From contig JAEWXC010000051.1 in assembly GCA_023396115.1 (NCBI GenBank), positions 1 through 64,000 on the forward strand: DNA of 64,000 nucleotides. Reading direction: 5' to 3'. Under the pieces are notes generated by a model. The model was given only the letters and a program-made list of their open reading frames with translations. It was not told the origin of the DNA and did not search any database. A program made the position numbers and the translations under genes. Numbering within the stretch: position 1 is the first letter of the stretch; each line of letters begins with the position of its first letter. Of this stretch, positions 35,846-44,147 are shown one piece after another. Origin of the DNA: Actinomycetes bacterium (GTDB taxonomy: Bacteria; Actinomycetota; Actinomycetes; Propionibacteriales; Nocardioidaceae).

Positions 35846-38641
35846 TCAGTCGACACGTGCGTTCCTCCTGCCGTGGACGGCCATGCCGTTGATCTGCCGG
35901 ACCGCCCTGTTCGCGACACGGTCGTCTCGGCCCTTGCCCTGGTTCTTGATCGCGTTCAGCGCCTTGTTCGCGTCCCGCAACTGCGCCTTCATCTCCCGCA
36001 ACTCCCGGTTGGACTCCCGCAGCTGCTCCCCGTACGCAGCGTTCGCGGCACTCACACCCGCGGCCTGTGCTTCCTGCGCGCGGAGGTTGTAGAGCCGCTC
36101 GTACTCCCGGACCTGCTGCGTCGACCAGTTCGCCATGGCCTGCACCTCGGACAGGTCGCCCTTCGCGATCAGCTCGTCCAGCGCCGCCCCGTCGAGGCCC
36201 TTCCCGGCAAGCGTTGCGCGGGCCTTCTGCAGCGCAGCGATCTCAGCGCGGTCGGCCTGGATCTGTGCGGTGGGGTCGAGGGCGGGGTTGGTGAACGCGT
36301 TCGATTCGCCCCCGAACAGGTCGGACTTGTAGCGGTCAGCGACCGACGCGGCCAGCGTGTCGAACGCGCCCTTGAGCTGGTCACGGACAGCGGTCTCGGC
36401 AGTGATGGCCTTCCGCGACTTCTCCACCTGCGCGGCGAGGCGCTCGAACTTCTCCAGCAGGTTGGGGAGGACCATGTCGCCGGTGGATGCCTGGATCAGC
36501 ATCCGCGACTTCCCCTTCGCGTCGCGGCTCCCACCGACCGGGCCACCGGCCGCGAACTTCGGGATCCGCATCGCGTTGAAGTCGTGCATGAACTGCTCGC
36601 CGTAGTGCTCGACGGCGGCGGCGCGCATCATGAACTCGCCGTTGCTGGCCCAGATCGGGACCTCGTCGCTCGTGCCCGTACCCGGGCCGCGGATCGGACC
36701 ACCCATCGCCTTGTCCTGTGGGCCCATGCCGGTGTTGCCCTTGGAGATGCCGCCGGAGGAGTTGATCCGCACCGTGACGGTCTTGTCCTTGATCTGCGCC
36801 ATCGCGGTCCGCAGCACCCGCAAACGGTTCATCGCCTCATCGGACTTCACACGCACGCCAGTCTCGATGTCCGGCAGCCGCGAGGCGTCGGTGGCGGCCG
36901 CCACGAAGTCCTCGATCGCGCCCTGCCCCCGCTTCCAGGCACGGTTCGCGCGGGCAATCTCCTTGTCCGAGGCGTTCGCGAGCTGCTGCATCCGCCGAGC
37001 ACCCTCCGGGCCCGCGGCCTTCAACTGCTCGATCAGGCCCTGCTTCACACCCTTCTCGCCGGCCCGCTCAGCGTTCGCCGTGAACCGCTTCAGAGCCCGG
37101 TTCTGCTCCTCGAGCTCCTTCAGCCAGTCGCTGAACGACACCTTGTTGTCGTCGAGGGACTTCCCCAAGTTCACGAACCCGCCGGCAGTGTCCCGGGCCG
37201 ACTTCGCGACCTTCTCCAACGCCTTCGCCTCAGCCTCAGACGACTGTGCGACCGCGACCTGCTCCCCAGCGAGCGAGCGGGACGACGTGGTGGCGACGTC
37301 CAGCTGGGACCGCATCCCGTCCACGACCTCGGTGATCGTCATGAACGGCTCGTCGGAGTCGTCGAACTGGTCCCACACGTTTCCGAGAGCGTTGGCCACC
37401 CCGAGCATGGGGTTCGTCACCGACGTCCACAGCCCCTCAACCTTGAGCGGCCCCACCGACGCCAGATCATCCAGCTCGGTCTGAACCTCCCCGATCACCC
37501 CCAGGACAGCCGTGGCGCCGCTGAGGATCGCTCCGAACGCCCCGAGAGACCCTTCGCCGTGACCGATCATGGTGGTCTCCAGCGTCCCCATGAACTCTTC
37601 CCAGGCGCCCTTGGTGTTGTTCATCCGCTCCGCGGCCGTCTCAGCCGCGTACCCGGCGTCGTCGACCATTCGGGTCCACTCCGCGACCCCACCAGCGCCT
37701 TCGCGGTACAGCACGTTCGCGGCCTGCAGCTGCTCGTTGCCGAAGATCCGGCCCAGCGCCGACGCCCGCTCCGCGTCCGACAGCTTCCCCATCCGGGACT
37801 GCAACTGCTGGGCGACGCCCTCGAACCCGACGAACTTGCCCTGCGCGTCGAACACGCTGATCCCCAGCGCATCCATCTCGTTCTTCGCGGCCTTCGACGG
37901 CGACGTCAGCGACGACAGCATGCCCCGCAGCGACGTACCGGCCTGCTCGCCGATGACACCGTTCTTCGCGAGCAACGCGATCGTGCCGGCGGTCTCCTCG
38001 ATCGACACCCCGAGGTTCGCGGCGGGGACACCGGCGTAGTTCAGGCCGTTCGCCATGTCGGCGACCTCGCCCTGTGCCTTGCCGGCACCGGCGGCGAGGA
38101 GGTCGGCGACGTGGGACGCCTGGTCACCGGCCAGCTGGAACTGGGTCAGCGCAGTGGCGGTGTACTCCGCAGCATCGGCGACAGCGAGCTGTCCCGCTGC
38201 GGCGAGGTCTAGGGCGCCGGCCAGGCCACCGGACAGGATGTCCTCGGTGGACACACCGGCCTTGGCGAGGTTCTCGATCCCGGCAGCAGCCTCGGTCGCC
38301 GAGAACGCAGTGTCTGCGCCGGCCTTCTTCGCGGCGTCTGCGAGGGCGTCCATCTCCTCGGCGGTGCCGTGGGTGGCTGCCCGGACGTTCGACATGCCCT
38401 GCTCGAAGTTGGCCGCCGACATGACGACCGCGCTGCCGATCGCGGCGACGGAGACGTTGGTCGCCACACCCAGGGCATCGAGCTCACCCAGAAGGCTCTT
38501 GCTCTTCTGCTGCGACGCGCGCGATGCCTCGACAACCTGCTCAGTGGACTGGGCGGCCTTGGCCATCGCCTGCTCGTACTGCGCGGTCTCCGCGCGGAGT
38601 TTCACGAGGAGGGTGCGGACTTCACTGCTCACCGGGGTCAC
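35846..38641 (-). CDS. phage tail tape measure protein
   Basis: A 931-aa tape measure protein of the TP901 type. The N-terminal core has MSAANFEQGMSNVRAATHG, DAAKKAGADTAFSATEAA and AATALTQFQLAG-like repeats. A coiled-coil middle follows, then the Gly-rich GGPIRGPGTGTSDEVPIWAS and GEFMMRAAAVEHYG typical of these proteins. At roughly 1.5 angstrom per residue it would suit a siphovirus tail of the order of 140 nm (family rule, not measured). The GTG at 38641 overlaps the upstream small gene by 20 bp. Unusually, no other tail gene accompanies it. Confidence 0.93.
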   Translation of the reverse strand: MTPVSSEVRTLLVKLRAETAQYEQAMAKAAQSTEQVVEASRASQQKSKSLLGELDALGVATNVSVAAIGSAVVMSAANFEQGMSNVRAATHGTAEEMDALADAAKKAGADTAFSATEAAAGIENLAKAGVSTEDILSGGLAGALDLAAAGQLAVADAAEYTATALTQFQLAGDQASHVADLLAAGAGKAQGEVADMANGLNYAGVPAANLGVSIEETAGTIALLAKNGVIGEQAGTSLRGMLSSLTSPSKAAKNEMDALGISVFDAQGKFVGFEGVAQQLQSRMGKLSDAERASALGRIFGNEQLQAANVLYREGAGGVAEWTRMVDDAGYAAETAAERMNNTKGAWEEFMGTLETTMIGHGEGSLGAFGAILSGATAVLGVIGEVQTELDDLASVGPLKVEGLWTSVTNPMLGVANALGNVWDQFDDSDEPFMTITEVVDGMRSQLDVATTSSRSLAGEQVAVAQSSEAEAKALEKVAKSARDTAGGFVNLGKSLDDNKVSFSDWLKELEEQNRALKRFTANAERAGEKGVKQGLIEQLKAAGPEGARRMQQLANASDKEIARANRAWKRGQGAIEDFVAAATDASRLPDIETGVRVKSDEAMNRLRVLRTAMAQIKDKTVTVRINSSGGISKGNTGMGPQDKAMGGPIRGPGTGTSDEVPIWASNGEFMMRAAAVEHYGEQFMHDFNAMRIPKFAAGGPVGGSRDAKGKSRMLIQASTGDMVLPNLLEKFERLAAQVEKSRKAITAETAVRDQLKGAFDTLAASVADRYKSDLFGGESNAFTNPALDPTAQIQADRAEIAALQKARATLAGKGLDGAALDELIAKGDLSEVQAMANWSTQQVREYERLYNLRAQEAQAAGVSAANAAYGEQLRESNRELREMKAQLRDANKALNAIKNQGKGRDDRVANRAVRQINGMAVHGRRNARVD

Positions 38642-38933
38642 CGTCCTTCGTCTGCGGTGGGTTCACCGACTCTTCCCGCCGGTGCCACATCCAAGTGCTG
38701 GTCATCGCCGACAGCCCGAAGGTGTGGAGATCACCCTCAGGCGTGTAGGGCAGGTTCACCAGGAGCGTCTGGATCACGTTCTCGTCGAGCACATCGGAGA
38801 ACTCCAGCTGCTGCGAGGAGCGCAGCAACGCCTCCGCCTGCTCCCGGGCGACCGCCATGCGCATGGCACGCAACGCCGTCGCCGCCTCGGTTGCCGTGAG
38901 ACGCGACTCGACGTCCGGTGGCGTGCTGCTCAC
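38622..38933 (-). CDS. small element protein with LPxTxxGxL motif (copy 3)
   Basis: A 103-aa protein of unknown function. An Ala/Arg-rich helical N-terminus (ATALRAMRMAVAREQAEALL) precedes the motif LLVNLPYTPEGDLH (near residue 63), also found in the proteins at 39883 and 40149. It overlaps the tape measure start by 20 bp and the 318-aa gene upstream by 4 bp (ATGA). In complete siphophages this place upstream of the tape measure gene holds the tail assembly chaperones, but no similarity or slippery sequence was recognised. Confidence 0.7.
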   Translation of the reverse strand: MSSTPPDVESRLTATEAATALRAMRMAVAREQAEALLRSSQQLEFSDVLDENVIQTLLVNLPYTPEGDLHTFGLSAMTSTWMWHRREESVNPPQTKDGDPGEQ

Positions 38934-39886
38934 GACACAGCCCCCTCGCCCAACACCTGGATCGACTGTCGCTCCTGCCGCTCCATCGACGCTGCCACCG
39001 AGTCGCGCGCCATCACTGCCTCAGCCAACTGGGCCTCCAACGACGGCGTCCGACCCAAGCCGATCCCCACCACCTCGGTCGAGACAGTCTCACCGGCTGC
39101 GATCCGTGCCTCCAGCTGGTTGACCTGCCTGCGACGCTCAGCCAGGGACTCCCGGCACTGGTCCAACAAGCCCTGGTGACGCTCCCGCGTCTCGACGTAC
39201 AGCGCGACAGGAACCAACGAATCCGGGCTCCACACACAGGCCGGGAAGAACTCATGTGACGGGACGTCGCTCGTCGCGCCCCACCACGCACCAGCCTGGG
39301 GGGCAAGCGGATCTCGACCCGCAGCCAACTCGCGCAGCACCCACACGTCCCGCCGACCCTCCCGGGCCTCGTTCGAGATGACCTCCGACGTCGGGATCGT
39401 CCACGAGTCCGGCAGACCCGCCACATACGGCCGAAGATCGTTGCGGACCCGCGCCAACTCCTGCTCGGTGACGTACGGGCCATCGTGCTTCACCAACGCA
39501 GCGAGGAGCCGCTCTGTCTTCGCGTTGTGCGCTTCCAACCGTGCTTCGATCTCCAGCACGGGCACCTCGTGCAGGTCAGCCTGGGCAGCCAGCCACGCCG
39601 ACTCCGCTTCCCGCACACGCGGCCCTTGGGCCTGCTGCGCTGTCTGGGCGATACCGATCCGATCCCGCAGTTCCCGCAGGAGTTTCGGCACCTCCTCGAG
39701 GGCATCCGGGTCGCTCAGGTACGCCTCGCCCGACGTCGCTTCCACGCGTGCCAACTCGTCACTTGCTTCGACCTCCCGGGCCGCCCACTGCGCCAGCACC
39801 GCGCGGGCCTCGTGCACCGCGACCTCCGCGGCCTGCACGGCACGCTCTGCAACGGTCTTCGCGTCCTCGTCAGGATTCTCGGTCAT
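38930..39886 (-). CDS. coiled-coil element protein, unknown function
   Basis: A 318-aa protein with a long N-terminal coiled coil (AERAVQAAEVAVHEARAVLA onward), a central globular part (PDSWTIPTSEVISNEAREGR, FFPACVWSPDSLVPVALYVE) and a second coiled coil near the C-terminus (QGLLDQCRESLAERRRQVNQ). ATGA overlaps tie it to both neighbours. The segment AAGETVSTEV resembles AAGESVSSVDV in the 108-aa protein at 40149, so it may be a distant fused relative. No known family was recognised. Confidence 0.7.
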   Translation of the reverse strand: MTENPDEDAKTVAERAVQAAEVAVHEARAVLAQWAAREVEASDELARVEATSGEAYLSDPDALEEVPKLLRELRDRIGIAQTAQQAQGPRVREAESAWLAAQADLHEVPVLEIEARLEAHNAKTERLLAALVKHDGPYVTEQELARVRNDLRPYVAGLPDSWTIPTSEVISNEAREGRRDVWVLRELAAGRDPLAPQAGAWWGATSDVPSHEFFPACVWSPDSLVPVALYVETRERHQGLLDQCRESLAERRRQVNQLEARIAAGETVSTEVVGIGLGRTPSLEAQLAEAVMARDSVAASMERQERQSIQVLGEGAVS

Positions 39887-40152
39887 CGGTACCCCCCGGA
39901 CTCGGCGACGGCCTTCACGGTGATGGACCGCAGCCGGGGTTCATCCAACGCCCCCGACTCGGTCAACGGCAGGTCGGCCAGCAGCCCCCTGATCGCCAGC
40001 GACGACAATTCCTCTCGGCAGTCGAGCAGCTGCCTGGAGATGACCTCACGTGCCCTGGCCTCACGCTCCAGCACCAGCACCCGGGCCTCCGCCGCCGTAG
40101 CCCGCGCCACCGCCGCGTCACGTGCCGCGAGCGCCTCCACCAGCGTCGTCAC
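39883..40152 (-). CDS. small element protein with LPxTxxGxL motif (copy 2)
   Basis: An 89-aa protein. A helical N-terminus (LAARDAAVARATAAEARVLV) is followed by LLADLPLTESGALDEP (near residue 60), aligned with copies 1 and 3. ATGA overlaps at both ends show translational coupling. Function unknown. Confidence 0.68.
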   Translation of the reverse strand: MTTLVEALAARDAAVARATAAEARVLVLEREARAREVISRQLLDCREELSSLAIRGLLADLPLTESGALDEPRLRSITVKAVAESGGYR

Positions 40153-40475
40153 GAGGCACCGCCCGCACTGAGCAGGAGATCCTCATGCGCGGCCCACAGC
40201 CGCCCCTGATGCAGCGCCCGGAACGCCGGCTCATGCAGCTGCCCGTCCGCAGTGAACGGCAACACCCCCAGTGACTCCCGCGCGACCCGTGACTCCACGT
40301 CCACGCTCGACACCGACTCACCAGCAGCCAACAGTTCGTAGGCCCTGGTCTGCGCGTTCGCCGCGTTGATCCGGTCCTGCAACTCCCGAGCACGCAACGC
40401 GCCCGCCTGCAGCTCGATTAGCCTCTTCCGGGACACCTTCACCATCCCGGGCCGGGCCCGCCACGGCCACCTCAT
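40149..40475 (-). CDS. small element protein with LPxTxxGxL motif (copy 1)
   Basis: A 108-aa protein with a basic N-terminus (RWPWRARPGMVKVSRKRL), a helical middle (RARELQDRINAANAQTRAYE) and the motif LGVLPFTADGQLHEP (near residue 76). It overlaps the next gene by 4 bp (ATGA). Function unknown; the shared motif with the two downstream genes suggests ancient duplications. Confidence 0.68.
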   Translation of the reverse strand: MRWPWRARPGMVKVSRKRLIELQAGALRARELQDRINAANAQTRAYELLAAGESVSSVDVESRVARESLGVLPFTADGQLHEPAFRALHQGRLWAAHEDLLLSAGGAS

Positions 40476-40852
40476 CGGCGCAACGCCTCGCGCACCGCGG
40501 CCTGCTTCTCCTCGAACCGCCGGCCAGCCTCACGGATGCTGGCAGTGGTCACGCCCGGCGCCAACCGCCGCCCGTCCGGCCCGTACCCGGAGCCGTACGC
40601 GGACCAGGCTCCCGCCAGGGAAGCGCACATGTCCTCGAAGTCGATGAACGCGTGCTGCTCCCACAACTTCACGCCCCGCTCGACCATGCCGTCGTCGAAC
40701 CCGGCATCGCGAAGCGACTGCTTCACGCGAGTCACCTCACCGTCACCCAGGGCCTCGTCGACCAGGACTTCCTCGACGGTGGTGCCCCGGCCGAACGCCC
40801 GCGCCACCGCCTCCTGGACCTGCCGGTCCATCCGCTGCTGTTCACCGCTCAC
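40472..40852 (-). CDS. small helical element protein, unknown function
   Basis: A 126-aa predicted helical protein (starting at GTG 40852: SGEQQRMDRQVQEAVARAF; later VKQSLRDAGFDDGMVERGVK and EKQAAVREALRR). The longer open frame upstream overlaps nothing conserved and reads as low-quality sequence, so the GTG is preferred. It is coupled to the 108-aa gene by an ATGA overlap. No family recognised. Confidence 0.62.
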   Translation of the reverse strand: MSGEQQRMDRQVQEAVARAFGRGTTVEEVLVDEALGDGEVTRVKQSLRDAGFDDGMVERGVKLWEQHAFIDFEDMCASLAGAWSAYGSGYGPDGRRLAPGVTTASIREAGRRFEEKQAAVREALRR

Positions 40853-40886
40853 CGGTGCCTGCCTTCCCGGCAGGTCTCCCGGACAC

Positions 40887-41330
40887 TCAGCCGGCCTGCC
40901 TACGCTCCAGTTCTGCAGCCACCGACACCTCGTCGATGACCCACGTCCGCCCCACCAGGTGACCGACCAGCCGACCACCGCGGACCAAGTTCGTGATCTG
41001 CTTCCTGGTCAACCCGAGCCGGTCGGCCACCTCCCGGGTTGTGAGGCCCGGCTGTGAGGAGGACACACCTGAGCCTGCACGCTCGGACTCACGCGGAACT
41101 TCCGCATTTCCGCTGACGGAAGTCGCTCCCGGGACGAACCTGGCCTGCCACTCCCTCGACGCCTGGCGAAGCTCCGCCACCGAAGCCAACACCTGCCGGC
41201 CCGCAGCGCCACCCACACCCGACTGCTGCACGAGCCCCCGTCCCTTCGCCTCGAGGCGCCGCAGCACGTCTGGGTGATCGCGGACCAGCAGGTACGCCAC
41301 TACCGGCGGCACCGTCGCGGAGAGCAACAC
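40887..41330 (-). CDS. helix-turn-helix protein of the element
   Basis: A protein whose C-terminal 50 residues form an excisionase-type helix-turn-helix: TTREVADRLGLTRKQITNLV, then RGGRLVGHLVGRTWVIDEVS. The N-terminal part (LVRDHPDVLRRLEAKGRGLV) is helical and unrecognised. The start is uncertain: GTG 41330 (147 aa) avoids overlapping the opposite-strand gene at 41421, while ATG 41459 or 41492 would lengthen it. It may regulate the small-protein/tape measure operon that it heads, 34 bp downstream. Confidence 0.55.
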   Translation of the reverse strand: MLLSATVPPVVAYLLVRDHPDVLRRLEAKGRGLVQQSGVGGAAGRQVLASVAELRQASREWQARFVPGATSVSGNAEVPRESERAGSGVSSSQPGLTTREVADRLGLTRKQITNLVRGGRLVGHLVGRTWVIDEVSVAAELERRQAG

Positions 41331-41420
41331 CCGAGTGTCATCCACCGGCCCGTTCACCGCCCACCGCCGACCATCTGGGCGGGTGACCTGTCTCCCCGCA
41401 GGAAACAGCCCGGAAGGGAC

Positions 41421-42431
41421 GTGAAAGAGCCGAAGCACGACCACAGCCAGCCGCGACATGCCCTCGACAAGCCGACCCGACGAGCCAAGCACCGCGGTCG
41501 CCCGGACCGCGCACGCACCACCGCCGACATCACAGACCTGACCGCCCGTGTGAACGCGGTCACCGACCTCGTCAACGCGGACTCCGACCTGGGGATCGCG
41601 GTGCTCAAGTTCGTCGGTGTCCTAGTCGCCCTGGCCGTGTTCCTCGTCGGTACGGCCGGGGGTGTGACGGGGGGTGCACCTACGCTCCCCGACGCCACCC
41701 CCAACTCGAGGAGCACCCACATGACGAAGACCCCTGACCAGTACCTCCTGGCCCTGCACGCCACCCTCCAGGCACGCAACCTGACGGCCGTCGACCCGGC
41801 AGACGTGAACACCGGCCTGCGACTCACCGCCGAGCAAGGAGACGCCCACGTCCAGGACCTCCAAGAAGCCGGCCTCGTCACCACGCAGCCGTCTCGCCAC
41901 GCGGGGGGCCGCATGATCTGGCTCATCGGGCTCACCCCCTCCGGCCACGCCCGGGTGCGGCACCTCGATGACGACCAGCGCGGCGGCCCACTCCAGGCGG
42001 CTCCTGGAGACGACTGGGTCGCCCGGGACCTGCCGGTGCTGCGACTCGCAGCAAGCGCCGAGCAGCGCGGCCACGGCCTGACCCCTGACGACTTCACCGA
42101 ACACCTGGGCTTCCGCATGCGCGACGTCGACCACGCCATGTTCCGGCTCCGAGACTTCGGGTACCTCACGTTCCGGAGGGAAGCCGGCGGCGAGTACGAG
42201 TCCATCCGCGTCACCGAGAAGGGCGCACGGGAAGTCGGGGTCTGGCCGACCCCCGAGGCCGCCGTAGACCGCCTGATCGCAACACTCGAAGCGCTGGCAG
42301 CCGACGAGACCCTGCCCCAGGAGGAACGCTCGAAGGCTCGAACGTTCGCCAAGTGGCTCGCCTCGACCACCCAAGCCGTCGTCCTCGGCATCGGGACCTC
42401 ACTGGCGGCAGGCCAGATCCCCGGCCAGTAG
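41421..42431 (+). CDS. membrane-anchored winged-helix-like protein, unknown function
   Basis: A 336-aa frame from GTG 41421 (GGAAGG 4 nt upstream). The N-terminal 60 residues are basic, then one membrane helix (IAVLKFVGVLVALAVFLVGT) and a Gly/Thr linker. From the internal ATG 41721, which has its own GAGGAG site, comes a soluble part with two winged-helix-like repeats (EAGLVTTQPSRHAGGRMIWL, then GLTPSGHARVRHL; and FRLRDFGYLTFRREAGGEYE, then IRVTEKGAREVGV). Either start may be used; third-position GC is high over the whole frame. It is the only plus-strand gene inside the late region. Confidence 0.6.
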   Translation: MKEPKHDHSQPRHALDKPTRRAKHRGRPDRARTTADITDLTARVNAVTDLVNADSDLGIAVLKFVGVLVALAVFLVGTAGGVTGGAPTLPDATPNSRSTHMTKTPDQYLLALHATLQARNLTAVDPADVNTGLRLTAEQGDAHVQDLQEAGLVTTQPSRHAGGRMIWLIGLTPSGHARVRHLDDDQRGGPLQAAPGDDWVARDLPVLRLAASAEQRGHGLTPDDFTEHLGFRMRDVDHAMFRLRDFGYLTFRREAGGEYESIRVTEKGAREVGVWPTPEAAVDRLIATLEALAADETLPQEERSKARTFAKWLASTTQAVVLGIGTSLAAGQIPGQ

Positions 42432-42435
42432 CCCC

Positions 42436-42711
42436 TCACGCCCCGGCCACCTTCCGGTCGGCCGGGGCCGTCCCACCCCACACACCCTCACGCTCACACC
42501 CAACCAACGCGTACGCCAGACACTCACCCCGCACAGGGCAACCACGACAGGCATCCACCGCAGCGTCGACGTCACCCGGCTTCGTCGACCACCACCGCGC
42601 CGGGGTCACCTGACACGGCACCCGGCGCACAGCGTGGACCGCAGCCACCAACTCCAACCACGCCTGCCGCGCAACACCCGACGGCACCCACCCCGGAGCC
42701 GCGGTCACCAC
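42436..42711 (-). CDS. WhiB-like iron-sulfur transcription factor
   Basis: A 91-aa WhiB-type protein. Four Cys for a [4Fe-4S] cluster are spaced C33-x21-C55-x2-C58-x5-C64 (VPCQV, then ACRGCPVRGECLAYAL), followed by the GVWGGTAPADR turn that corresponds to the family GVWGG motif. WhiB proteins bind the primary sigma factor and redirect transcription; phage-encoded copies can interfere with host WhiB. It overlaps the terminase stop by 7 bp, so it is translated with the packaging genes. Confidence 0.85.
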   Translation of the reverse strand: MVTAAPGWVPSGVARQAWLELVAAVHAVRRVPCQVTPARWWSTKPGDVDAAVDACRGCPVRGECLAYALVGCEREGVWGGTAPADRKVAGA

Positions 42712-44147
42712 GACACCCCGTCATACGGGGCGATGCTGAAGCCCCCCGGCCCGTCTTCCTCACCGAACAACTCCTCCTCCGTCACCACCCGATCCATCAC
42801 AGGGACCAACTCCCCCGCCACCAACGGCTGCAACGCCAACGCGAACGACATCGCCACGTCGTCATGCCCAGCCCGCTCCGGCACCGCAATCCGCATCCCC
42901 CCACCGTCCAACGCCGTGAACTCCAACGCACCCAACTGCCGCAGCAACGCCGGATGCCGCGGCAGCACTAGACGCCCCTGCTGCATCAACAACTTCGCGA
43001 ACCCGAACAGGTCCTCCTTCAACCGCGCCGTCGTCGCCACCGGCACCACCCGCTCCCACCCCGTGGCCTCCCAGACCCGACGCGCCAACACCTGAGTAGG
43101 CATCTGCCCCACCCCGTTCGTCTCCGCCGTCAGCACCTGCAACCGCAGCAACCCCACCGCGTCAACCAACCGGTCGATCCACCTCTCGTAGGACAACCCG
43201 AACCGCTCCTCCACCAACGCCACCACGTACCGCGCCCGCCCCCGCGCATCCGGCTCCGACAACCCCGCGACCACCGTCAACGCATGCGCATCCCGAGCCA
43301 TCCCCCAGTCCACGCCACCCACCACCGCCCCCAACCCCGCCAGCACCCCCGGATCGCTCTCCAGAGTCACCAGCTCGACCCCCTCATCCGTCGCAGCCTC
43401 CAGCTCAGCCGTCGTGAAGTACGCCCCAGCCGAATCCGTCCACTTCGCCAAGTACTCCCGCTCGAAGTACGCCGGCGTCTCCCGCTCACGGATCGCCTCC
43501 AGAAGCACGTCGTCAACCAACGGGGACGTCGACGACGGCCAATGCCACGCCTCCAACTCACCCGACGGCGCCGCCTGCGCCCGGGTCCACAACGCCCGGA
43601 AGAAGTGATCCGGACCGCCCCACGGCGACGACGACAGCACCACCCGAGCCCCAGGCCGGGCGATGATCGCCGGCTCCGCAGCCCGCCAGATGTCCGGATC
43701 GATGAACGCAGCCTCATCCACGATCAGCAGATCCACCGACCACCCCCGAATCTGCGCCGCCGAAGCCGGCACAGCACGCACCACCGAACCGTTCGACAGG
43801 CTCACCGCCTTCGACGACTCATCCACCACCGACCCGGCCAACACCGGCGACCCCAAGGCCAACGCCGCGACGTCCTCCAGAAGCCGCTTCGCGGCCGTGT
43901 CACCAGCCGACACCAGCAGCACCATCGAACCCGGCACCGCGAACGCCCGATGCAGCGCAATGACTGCCAGCAGGCGAGACTTCCCAACCTGCCGACCAGC
44001 ACAGACCACCCGATACCGCGCCTTCGACCGCACCACCTCAACCTGGTGATCCCACAGCGGAGTGCCGAGGAGCAGCCGCGCGAACACGCTCGCATCACGT
44101 CGCGCGTCGTCCAGGTCCTGCAACCCCAGTTCAGCCATCGCCGACAC
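42705..44147 (-). CDS. phage terminase large subunit
   Basis: A 480-aa terminase motor-nuclease. The ATPase domain has Walker A GRQVGKS (residues 51-57) and Walker B LLIVDEAAF (Asp-Glu near 144-145), and VVLSSSPWGG as coupling motif. The RuvC-like nuclease shows GGVDWGMARDAHALTVVAG (near 265), LTAETNGVG and a late HDDVAMSFALAL. It cuts and pumps DNA into a capsid. Length is complete and no lesions are seen. The GTG 44147 or ATG 44138 may be the start; both overlap the small subunit gene. Confidence 0.92.
   Translation of the reverse strand: MSAMAELGLQDLDDARRDASVFARLLLGTPLWDHQVEVVRSKARYRVVCAGRQVGKSRLLAVIALHRAFAVPGSMVLLVSAGDTAAKRLLEDVAALALGSPVLAGSVVDESSKAVSLSNGSVVRAVPASAAQIRGWSVDLLIVDEAAFIDPDIWRAAEPAIIARPGARVVLSSSPWGGPDHFFRALWTRAQAAPSGELEAWHWPSSTSPLVDDVLLEAIRERETPAYFEREYLAKWTDSAGAYFTTAELEAATDEGVELVTLESDPGVLAGLGAVVGGVDWGMARDAHALTVVAGLSEPDARGRARYVVALVEERFGLSYERWIDRLVDAVGLLRLQVLTAETNGVGQMPTQVLARRVWEATGWERVVPVATTARLKEDLFGFAKLLMQQGRLVLPRHPALLRQLGALEFTALDGGGMRIAVPERAGHDDVAMSFALALQPLVAGELVPVMDRVVTEEELFGEEDGPGGFSIAPYDGVSW

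Noticed and set aside
35873..38212. 779-aa plus-strand open frame
   Set aside because: Antisense to the tape measure gene, with low-complexity Leu/Arg/His-rich sequence typical of shadow frames.
38622..38933. Tail assembly chaperone with programmed frameshift before the tape measure gene
   Set aside because: Position fits, but no slippery heptamer, no second overlapping chaperone frame and no similarity were found.
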